From JAPLMW01 sp964619675 (GTDB lineage: Bacteria; Planctomycetota; Phycisphaerae; Sedimentisphaerales; UBA12454), in assembly GCA_964619675.1 (NCBI GenBank), contig CAZUEO010000040.1, positions 1 to 15,322 on the forward strand: a stretch of DNA of 15,322 nucleotides, in the 5' to 3' direction. The stretch's first letter is position 1; each line of letters starts with the position of its first letter. Shown here piece after piece: positions 8,853-13,429 of this stretch. The notes below the pieces were generated by a model. That model was not told the DNA's origin and ran no database searches. It worked only from the letters and a program-made list of their open reading frames with translations. The position numbers and the translations under genes were made by a program.

Positions 8853-8945
8853 CTTGCCCCGTGAGATATGAAATCACCTCATCGATATCAACTCTCGATT
8901 CTCGATTTTCTATTTTCCCGCCCTTGGCGCCGACTATCTCATCGG
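8853..8945. repeat. 93-bp dispersed module, copy A
   Basis: This stretch matches 9379-9471 almost base for base. Differences are confined to one base near the left end and a few bases in a short TCGATTCTCGATTTTC-like segment. It runs from CTTGCCC to CTATCTCATCGG. The flanks differ from those of copy B. On the minus strand both copies have the same open reading (DEIVGAKGGKIEN... SRVDIDEVISYLTGQ); in this copy a stop follows shortly after. Confidence 0.75.
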
Positions 8946-8961
8946 GGCTCGGCGCTCATCA

Positions 8962-8989
8962 ATTATACCCCCGCTTTTTTCAAACTTAA
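8962..8989 (-). promoter_or_regulatory. Promoter-like block carried by a repeat, copy 1
   Basis: On the minus strand TTAAGT, a 16-nt spacer and TATAATTG occur. The same block recurs at 10457-10484 (TTGAGT, 16 nt, TATAATTG) with a conserved spacer core TTG-AAAAAGCGG. Nothing clearly coding follows it here except the 93-bp module. Confidence 0.35.
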
Positions 8990-9085
8990 CCAAAATTTCA
9001 GTGGGTTTTTGTCCTGAATATTCGAATTTTTCCCCTTAAAAAAGCAAAAATGCCATTTTTTGATTGTTTTTTAGGAGTGTAATAC

Positions 9086-9223
9086 CGATTTTGCAAGCAT
9101 AATGAGGAACACAGTAATATTTTCTCAAAAACCTGGATTGTATATCCCGGCAAAGAAAGCTACCCCGTCAAAAAAAACGTATGGACTTTGCCCGTCACCC
9201 AGCTAAATAAGATATTCGAATAA
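9086..9223 (+). pseudogene. Coding remnant: C-terminal end of an unidentified protein
   Basis: An open frame without a start codon ends in a stop at 9221-9223. It reads like genuine protein: SKTWIVYPGKESYPV then KKNVWTLPVTQLNKIFE. The 'WIVYPGKESYP...' plan reminds me of the C-terminal tails of AAA ATPases of the DUF4143 type, but this is a tentative memory. An in-frame stop at 9080-9082 and the repeat-rich flank suggest that only the tail of a dead gene remains. It lies on the opposite strand from most neighbours. Confidence 0.35.
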
Positions 9224-9337
9224 CATTTTCCACACGGCAAAACAACAGCGGATAAAAACCTTAGGCAAATTACTGCGGGGTCGATTTTCTCCGCATCGGC
9301 GGTTGCAGTTGCTACCTGCGGTTCGGCATTTTTTTAC

Positions 9338-9529
9338 TTTACTCCGTTGTTTCACTCCTGCGTAATTCTGCCCGTTCCCTTGCCCTGTGAGATATGAAAT
9401 CACCTCATCGATATCAACTCTCGATTTTCTATTTTCTATTTTCCCGCCCTTGGCGCCGACTATCTCATCGGCCTCATCGCAGCCCTTGGCAGCAACTGTA
9501 ATTTTCCTTAAATTTTGGTTAGCCCTGCC
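9338..9529. repeat. Composite dispersed repeat, copy B (contains the 93-bp module)
   Basis: The left part (9338-9378) matches 10532-10572 with one difference. The right part (9472-9529, 58 nt) is identical to 10571-10628. Between them sits the 93-bp module (9379-9471) that also occurs alone at 8853-8945. Copy C lacks this insert, and the junction is bracketed by CC on both sides. Confidence 0.8.
9379..9471. repeat. 93-bp dispersed module, copy B
   Basis: This is the same unit as copy A at 8853-8945, here sitting inside a longer repeat whose second copy in the window lacks it. The end contains a small palindrome (GCCGAcTATCtCATCGGC). Read on the minus strand, the frame stays open across the unit. 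Confidence 0.75.
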
Positions 9530-9551
9530 GACACTTCGGCAGGGTTTATTT
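9523..9551 (+). terminator. Terminator-like hairpin at the end of repeat B
   Basis: CCCTGCCGA and TCGGCAGGG form a perfect 9-bp stem around a CACT loop, followed by TTTATTT on the plus strand. The T-tract is interrupted and no plus-strand gene clearly precedes it, so it could equally be a repeat end. Confidence 0.35.
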
Positions 9552-9857
9552 AAACACTGATTACACAGATTACGCAGATTTATTTTTTCACCACAAAGCC
9601 CACGAAGGACACGAAGTATTATAATATTTTATCTTTTTAATTATATAATATTCTTCTTCGTGATTCTTCCGTTCTTCGTGGTTTTATTTTTCTGTGTCAT
9701 TGCGAGGAGCGAAGCGACGAAGCAATCTTTTTAAACGCAGATTTCGCTGATTTATTTCAACTTCTCAATTTTCGATTCTCTATTCCCGCGGGTTTTGAAC
9801 CTTTGGTAATTGGCATTTTGGATTTGTTTCGAATTTCGATATTCGGATTTAGGATTT
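9552..9857. repeat. Mosaic of short dispersed repeats, including a hairpin element
   Basis: Several repeat types lie end to end. 9552-9580 is of the CACTGATTACACAGATTACG type. 9591-9681 holds facing 'CACGAAGGACACGAAG' and 'CTTCGTG...TTCTTCGTGG' arms with an AT-rich palindromic centre. 9696-9728 (GTCATTGCGAGGAGC... ending AGCAATCT) is an internally palindromic motif. Then come an AACGCAGATTTCGCTGATT unit and 9807-9857 (TTGGCATTTTGGATTTG... AATTTCGATATTCGG). I know these motif types as intergenic repeats in many environmental bacteria. None encodes protein. Confidence 0.65.
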
Positions 9858-9886
9858 ATTTTATTTGCTTCCCCGCCCTTATTGCC

Positions 9887-10062
9887 TATAATCTATCCAA
9901 GTGAACGGAGAATAAAAGTAATGGTACGATTGAATTACATTGTGCAGAAAAGTTAAACTCAGCCGGATAAACCGCGATAGTGCGGGAGAGAAAATAACAT
10001 TTAAAATTGAAAATTTAAAATTTTACAAAGAGATTGCCGCCCCCTAAGGGGTCGCGATGACG
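9887..10062. other. Intergenic stretch without a supported gene
   Basis: A TATAAT box on the plus strand (9887-9892) is followed by a purine-rich leader and only an 11-codon frame. A short hairpin (CCGC-GATAGT-GCGG) and the AT-rich near-palindrome TTTAAAATTGAAAATTTAAA follow. At 10031-10060 a relative of the 'ATTGC...GCGATGAC' palindromic repeat carries a CCCCTAAGGGG centre. I see no gene here. Confidence 0.4.
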
Positions 10063-10087
10063 CCAGCGAAACTAAAAAATTGAACAA

Positions 10088-10171
10088 CTAAAATTTCCCG
10101 CCGTTCACCTTAAACATCATCAATGCAAAAGGTTCCTCATCGTAATTTCCTGTTATTCTCCTGATTATTTG
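10088..10171 (-). pseudogene. Short coding-like remnant
   Basis: A 27-codon open frame with no good start codon ends in TAG at 10088-10090 and reads like protein (GNYDEEPFALMMFKVNGGKF). It overlaps the end of the small membrane-protein gene in another frame by a few bases. I do not recognise it; it may be the tail of a lost gene. Confidence 0.2.
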
Positions 10172-10344
10172 TCATCCATTTTGCAAAACAGTGACAATAA
10201 TATAAGTACTGAGCCCATCACAATACTTATTACATACTTTCTGGCTCCTGTATAGAAAAACAGGCTGCCCAGCGTAGTAACAAAAATTCCGATGAAAAGA
10301 CCGAGAATTTTACTTAACCTGCTTATTTTGGGTCGCTTTAACAT
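10165..10344 (-). CDS. Small two-span membrane protein, unknown function
   Basis: The protein has 59 residues. A basic N-terminus (MLKRPKISRLSK) is followed by a hydrophobic span (ILGLFIGIFVTTLGSLFFY), a short basic turn (TGARK), a second span (YVISIVMGSVLILLSLF) and a short charged tail (CKMDDK). This is the layout of a helical hairpin in the inner membrane with both ends inside. A promoter-like block about 110 nt upstream on the same strand (10457-10484) could drive it. The Shine-Dalgarno is weak (AAAGAG, far upstream), which lowers certainty. No family is recognised. A very small TM protein in repeat-rich DNA could be a toxin-type peptide, but nothing in the sequence proves it. Confidence 0.6.
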   Translation of the reverse strand: MLKRPKISRLSKILGLFIGIFVTTLGSLFFYTGARKYVISIVMGSVLILLSLFCKMDDK

Positions 10345-10456
10345 AATTATAAATAACTCTTTGAATAATAAATAGGATCAACTGGACTATTTAAAAACGC
10401 CACACTATTAAAGAACTTTTAATTCATCTGCTGCCGTTCCTCGGTGCTTTCCCACA

Positions 10457-10484
10457 ATTATATCACCGCTTTTTGCAAACTCAA
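10457..10484 (-). promoter_or_regulatory. Promoter-like block carried by a repeat, copy 2
   Basis: On the minus strand TTGAGT (10479-10484), a 16-nt spacer and a perfect TATAAT (10457-10462) occur. The block matches the one at 8962-8989. It points at the small membrane-protein gene. Confidence 0.5.
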
Positions 10485-10531
10485 CCGAAAAATTGGAATC
10501 AGTTGCTGGCTACGGTTCGGTAATCTTTTTA

Positions 10532-10628
10532 TTTACTCCGTCGTTTCACTCCTGCGTAATTCTGCCCGTTCCTCATCGCAGCCCTTGGCAGCAACTGTAA
10601 TTTTCCTTAAATTTTGGTTAGCCCTGCC
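10532..10628. repeat. Composite dispersed repeat, copy C (empty version)
   Basis: This copy is collinear with 9338-9529 but lacks 95 nt that correspond to the 93-bp module plus a CC. The right part is 58 of 58 identical. On the minus strand it holds a 39-codon frame starting at ATG 10650 (MRGGKLHVGRANQNLRK) and ending with the tail ERAELRRSETTE, which is also encoded in copy B. Confidence 0.75.
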
Positions 10629-10641
10629 AACATGGAGTTTA

Positions 10642-10676
10642 CCCCCGCGCATGGCCTGCCCTCGAGTAGTCGGGGG
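10642..10676. other. GC-rich inverted repeat downstream of the 56-residue gene
   Basis: CCCCCG (10642-10647) and CGGGGG (10671-10676) can pair around a 23-nt loop, and a further G-run follows. The segment stands out in AT-rich surroundings. It lies about 55 nt beyond the stop of the minus-strand gene at 10730, so it could end that transcript, although no U-tract follows. Confidence 0.25.
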
Positions 10677-10729
10677 CGGGGGCCGGGATTTTCTTTTTCA
10701 CCTTTTGCAACTGAACCAATGGCCACTAT

Positions 10730-10900
10730 TTATTCCGGTTTTTCAGGCGGTTCGGCTTTAATATTTTTGAATGGTGAACTGTTTAAAAAAACTGTTTCTA
10801 AATCTACTGCTATCCGAGTTGTAAGTGCTTCATTAGGATATTGCGATAGAAGCCTGTGCAATTCCTGAGCGTGCCATTTAATTAATGGTAGGTTTTCCAT
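10730..10900 (-). CDS. 56-residue protein of unknown function
   Basis: The start at 10900 is set by a strong AAGGAGA Shine-Dalgarno (10907-10913). A longer upstream frame exists, but its extra residues are only the shifted reading of the zinc-ribbon gene before it. The protein opens MENLPLIKWHAQELHRLLSQ, predicted helical, then NEALTTRIAVDLETVFLN, and ends in a Pro/Glu-rich tail (EPPEKPE). I do not recognise it. It lies 31 nt after the broken zinc-ribbon gene, so the two were probably one transcript. The dense charged helix would fit a small antitoxin or regulator, but there is no direct support. Confidence 0.6.
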   Translation of the reverse strand: MENLPLIKWHAQELHRLLSQYPNEALTTRIAVDLETVFLNSSPFKNIKAEPPEKPE

Positions 10901-10931
10901 AATTATCTCCTTAAATTTTCTTTTTCTATGA

Positions 10932-11077
10932 CTATATTTTCTTAAGATTGTCACTGCCACAATGTTTACATCTAACCGGATATGCTGGCAATCTTTTATC
11001 CTTAGCCTCTCCTTCTTCAAAGATTTCTATAACAAATTCATGCCGCAGTTTTTACATATATATTTTTGTTTTTTCAT
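10932..11077 (-). pseudogene. Frameshifted small zinc-ribbon protein (48 codons if restored)
   Basis: The ATG at 11077 follows an AGGTGG Shine-Dalgarno (11084-11090) and reads MKKQKYICKNCG. The frame then hits TAG within five codons. One base inserted after GGC restores an uninterrupted frame that continues EFVIEIFEEGEAKDKRLP, then YPVRCKHCGSDNLKKI and stops at 10932. The restored protein has two CxxC knuckles (C8/C11 and C37/C40), a small rubredoxin-like zinc ribbon of a common type. Both halves look selected, so the lesion is recent, a base-calling error, or a programmed shift. The Zn ligands suggest a nucleic-acid or protein-binding role. Confidence 0.75.
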
Positions 11078-11156
11078 AAATATCCACCTTTTTTACATCC
11101 AATTATATATTTCTGGATTTCCACTTTTCGTTCCAGATTTTTCGTCGTGTTATGGT

Positions 11157-12350
11157 TCATTTATCAGATCTAATTGTTTCCAAAAAATCTCTATACCGAT
11201 GTTCTGTATCACCGATTAGATCTGTATAGGTTAAAACTTTGAAATTATTTGATCTGTGTTTCAATCTTCGAATTAAGTCTTGGTTTTTCTTATTGCCAAT
11301 AAGGTATGCCTCAAAACTGCGAAATCTTTTATACTGTTCCGCAATTGTTAAATAAGTTTCCAATTGGTTTAAATCATCGGTTTTCAATTCATGAGAAGGT
11401 CTTTTTAATTCAACAATAATAAGTTTTTCTCCTACAGTCCCGCATACAAAGTCTGGACGTTTTTCACCATACTTTTTTCTATCTTTTTTCGACATCTCCT
11501 CACCAATAAACGTCCTCAATGTTGAATCTGATTGGAGTAACCAATAGTGTTCATTTATTAACCACATTGCCTGCTCAAGAATGCGGTGGATTGAGTTATT
11601 ACCCCTTATTTCATAAGTACGTTTGTCCTTGATTTGCTTCTTAAACAATTCGATAGTTCCAATACGAGATTGAACTTGTTGAGCAATTGAAGTAATCTGC
11701 TGCAAAGACCATCCTTCTAGAAGCAACTCCAAATCTTCCAAAGCTCTTTGGCCTTGTTGTGGCAACTTAGCTACTACAGACAAAAAAGCTTTGCGGAATC
11801 CCGCATTTGCATCTGTAACAGCATCAGCTAGCTGTCCAAGAACACCAACTAAGCTTTCCATATCTTGTTTTCCAAGTGCGGCTGCGTCAATAGCTGAAAC
11901 AACTTGTTTAAGAAATTCAGGGTAATCTCCTACAAGTTTTTTTACGTCTTTGTTGACAGCTTTGTCATTTTTCTTCTTTTCTTTTATAGTAGTGAGGATT
12001 TCCTTTTTTGTTTTCCAACCGAGAAACGGACCGAGGTCATTGTTGACAATTGTTTCTATGCATTTCCATTGAGTCATACTAGGAATATGAAAAGAAGTAT
12101 TACCACCTGGCCACCACTTGCTTAAAGTAATTCGCTTTTTTACCTCACCATAATTTGGATTTGATTTTGTAACTTCAACACCTACTTGTCGATTAACTGG
12201 GCGCTTGGCCAAAATCCAACTCGGTGCAAAACGTTTAGAACCGCACTCTACACATTCACTTGCATTTCGAGTATTTTCTCTACCACATCGATCGCATATT
12301 TTCTTTGCTTGTTTTTTAATCTTTCGCTTGGTTTTTTTCTTTTTGCCCAT
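11157..12350 (-). CDS. Zinc-ribbon plus Shedu-like PD-(D/E)XK nuclease, candidate anti-phage protein
   Basis: The protein has 397 residues. The N-terminus is Lys-rich (MGKKKKTKRKIKKQAKK), then a zinc ribbon with C19xxC22 and C33xxC36. A conserved-looking unknown region (about 45-115, ITLSKWWPGGNTSFHIP) and a helical middle (120-245) follow. The C-terminal part (about 253-395) fits a restriction-endonuclease fold: E259 in a helix, R298-P299-D300-F, then IIVE314-L-K316-RP, and a helix with Q329. DFxx...(I/V)E(L/I)KRP with a later Gln helix is the hallmark of Shedu SduA/DUF4263 nucleases. In Shedu the variable N-terminal part senses infection and the nuclease cuts nucleic acid. The gene starts 9 nt after the DUF3892-like gene, implying one operon. 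It looks AT-richer than the Rhs locus, consistent with transfer. Confidence 0.82.
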   Translation of the reverse strand: MGKKKKTKRKIKKQAKKICDRCGRENTRNASECVECGSKRFAPSWILAKRPVNRQVGVEVTKSNPNYGEVKKRITLSKWWPGGNTSFHIPSMTQWKCIETIVNNDLGPFLGWKTKKEILTTIKEKKKNDKAVNKDVKKLVGDYPEFLKQVVSAIDAAALGKQDMESLVGVLGQLADAVTDANAGFRKAFLSVVAKLPQQGQRALEDLELLLEGWSLQQITSIAQQVQSRIGTIELFKKQIKDKRTYEIRGNNSIHRILEQAMWLINEHYWLLQSDSTLRTFIGEEMSKKDRKKYGEKRPDFVCGTVGEKLIIVELKRPSHELKTDDLNQLETYLTIAEQYKRFRSFEAYLIGNKKNQDLIRRLKHRSNNFKVLTYTDLIGDTEHRYRDFLETIRSDK

Positions 12351-12359
12351 AGTCAGCTC

Positions 12360-12572
12360 TCAATCCAAATTATTGTTTGTAGTATTATCTGGATTTGACA
12401 CGGGCGTTTTAACTCCGTTTATTTTTCGTATATGATAATTTGGATACAGGTTATTTTCGATCTTATTGACGAATTGAGTTCTTGTCATATCTTGGCTTGT
12501 TCGATTGTCATGAAATCTTTCATTTCTTCCTGTATCGCTTTCTATAGTAACTACCACCCTTTTCTTTCCCAT
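12360..12572 (-). CDS. DUF3892-like small protein
   Basis: The protein has 70 residues. It begins MGKKRVVVTIESDTG, then has MTRTQFVNKIENNLYPNYHI followed by INGVKTPVSNPD and ends NNNLD. The pattern 'MTRxxFVxxIENG.YP.Y.V..(I/V)NGV..(P/R)..N.....NNL' matches what I know of DUF3892-type small proteins, which have no settled function and often sit next to mobile or defence genes. The start has a good AAAGGA Shine-Dalgarno (12581-12585) at 7-8 nt spacing. It is the first gene of a tight operon with the nuclease gene. It might be a regulator or partner of the nuclease; this is inferred from position only. Confidence 0.75.
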   Translation of the reverse strand: MGKKRVVVTIESDTGRNERFHDNRTSQDMTRTQFVNKIENNLYPNYHIRKINGVKTPVSNPDNTTNNNLD

Positions 12573-12616
12573 TTTGGAATCCTTTCAAAATAAAATTATT
12601 CTATTAACTTTTTGTA

Positions 12617-12686
12617 AACCGGCTGCCCGGCAAGGAGAGTATGGAAGTGGTTTTTAAGCCGCTTTCGGCTCCCCGGGCCGACGGCA
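12617..12686. other. Strong hairpin-forming element upstream of the DUF3892-nuclease operon
   Basis: GCCCGG (12625-12630) pairs with CCGGGC (12673-12678). GGAG (12634-12637) pairs with CTCC (12669-12672). The centre can form AGCCG-CTTT-CGGCT (12657-12670), which competes with the GGAG pairing, or GTGG/CCGC. It lies 45-115 nt upstream of the operon start, in the expected leader. A non-coding RNA, an attenuator or the end of a mobile element are all possible. Confidence 0.4.
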
Positions 12687-12722
12687 CTATATATGTCCTA
12701 TAATATGCAAATAATGTACCAA

Positions 12723-12869
12723 TTAAAGGTATAATGGATTTATTTTCTTAACTTCTTTAAACGCAATATGTTGCGCAATATACCCATTCAGAACACAAGG
12801 CATTGATGTTCTTTCAGATCGCCAAAATGGCAGTTTTGGATGGAGTTTATACGTCAAAAAGGCAGAAAA
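12723..12869 (-). pseudogene. Coding-like remnant
   Basis: An open frame of 48 codons ends with TAA at 12723-12725 and contains one inner ATG (at 12800), but no clear Shine-Dalgarno. It reads like protein in part (LHPKLPFWRSERTSMPCVLN and then GYIAQHIAFKEVKK). It includes a GCAATAT-GTTGC-GCAATAT direct repeat. I do not recognise it, and it could be a repeat-derived frame. Confidence 0.2.
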
Positions 12870-12959
12870 TCAGGCGAAAAACAACGAAAAACTCGGCAAA
12901 GCCGTTCCTGCAACTAACGACTATCGACTAAAAACGGTGACTTTATGATGTAACCGTGT

Positions 12960-13090
12960 TTTGTTTCAACAAAGGCTGATTTTTCAGCCCGTGGACAAAG
13001 CAAACCGGCTGGCACAAAAGCTCGCTTTGAGCACAGCCTTTGCTTTGAACACAAAGGACTCCGGCTCATCGGAGGACTTGTTGAAACAAA
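12960..13090. repeat. 131-bp structured element with perfect 13-bp terminal inverted repeats
   Basis: TTTGTTTCAACAA (12960-12972) and its exact reverse complement (13078-13090) bound the unit. Inside are GGCTGA-TTTT-TCAGCC (12974-12989), facing CAAAGCAAACCGGCTG and CAGCCTTTGCTTTG arms around a GCTC...GAGC hairpin, and CTCCG-GCTCAT-CGGAG (13060-13075). Almost the whole unit can pair, giving a closed multi-armed structure. This fits a miniature mobile element or a structured RNA. A frame that runs through it is not a convincing gene. Confidence 0.6.
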
Positions 13091-13092
13091 CA

Positions 13093-13200
13093 GTGTTAAT
13101 CCGTGTCTAATTTTCTTCGTGTCCTCGGTGGTGAAAAAATCCGTGTAATCCGTGGTTAAAACCATACTTTCTATATCCTCTGTGGCTTCAATTTTTTTAC
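13093..13200. repeat. Dispersed repeats of the 'TTCGTGTCCTCGGTGG / AATCCGTGGTTAA' type
   Basis: The stretch holds GTTAATCCGTGTC, TTCTTCGTGTCCTCGGTGG, AATCCGTGTAATCCGTGGTTA and CCTCTGTGGCTTCAA in series. These are reverse-strand relatives of the units at 9552-9681 and 14006-14113. Such strings are common intergenic repeats in planctomycete-type genomes. Confidence 0.6.
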
Positions 13201-13336
13201 AAAATGCGCAAAAAAAAACGTGCGCGTTTTGAAAATCCAAAATTTTTTTCGCCCTTATCTGACAAGGGTTTATGAATTTTGACCCCGGAATTTTACCCGA
13301 TTTTTTTGCTAAAACGCGCATTTTTTCAGGTAATAC
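13201..13336. other. AT-rich spacer without a supported gene
   Basis: The stretch has homopolymer runs and an imperfect pairing of AAAACGTGCGCGTTTT-like and AAAACGCGCATTTTTT segments. No convincing gene, promoter or terminator was seen. Confidence 0.3.
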
Positions 13337-13396
13337 GGGGGGACTCGTTGGTCCCTGACCAACAGAGCCGCGACAGTAATGGAGCGGTCAACCCCC
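13337..13396 (+). ncRNA. Compact three-helix structured leader upstream of the HNH-AP2 gene
   Basis: GGGGGG (13337-13342) pairs with CCCCC (13392-13396) and closes the unit. Inside, GTTGGTC-CCT-GACCAAC (13347-13363) is a perfect 7-bp hairpin and CCGC/GCGG (13368-13371, 13384-13387) forms a third helix with a 12-nt loop. The pieces form a plausible three-way junction ending 33 nt before the endonuclease start codon. It does not match the core of hammerhead or any riboswitch I could recall. Confidence 0.45.
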
Positions 13397-13429
13397 AAAA
13401 TATATTGAACATCGGTTTAGGAGAAAACA

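Noticed and set aside
9203..9403. A 66-codon minus-strand frame starting MISYLTGQ
   Set aside because: It begins inside the 93-bp module and continues through other repeat sequence. It looks repeat-derived, not a gene.
8861..9471. Possible CRISPR array from recurring TCGATTCTCGATTTTC-like strings
   Set aside because: There are only two or three copies with no regular spacing and no spacers. They belong to the dispersed module.
10444..10868. Two overlapping plus-strand frames of 84-105 codons
   Set aside because: They run over a dispersed repeat and antisense to the 56-residue gene, have no Shine-Dalgarno and show no domain.
10901..11020. N-terminal extension of the 56-residue protein
   Set aside because: The extra 40 codons are the shifted reading of the zinc-ribbon gene. 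The strong Shine-Dalgarno lies before the inner ATG at 10900.
11112..11142. TCTGGA/TCCAGA stem followed by TTTTT as a plus-strand terminator
   Set aside because: No plus-strand gene precedes it. The stem is only 6 bp with a 14-nt loop, so chance is likely.
12914..13321. A 135-codon minus-strand frame
   Set aside because: It is stitched together from the 131-bp inverted-repeat element and the CCGTGTAATCCGTGG-type repeats, and has no recognisable domain.
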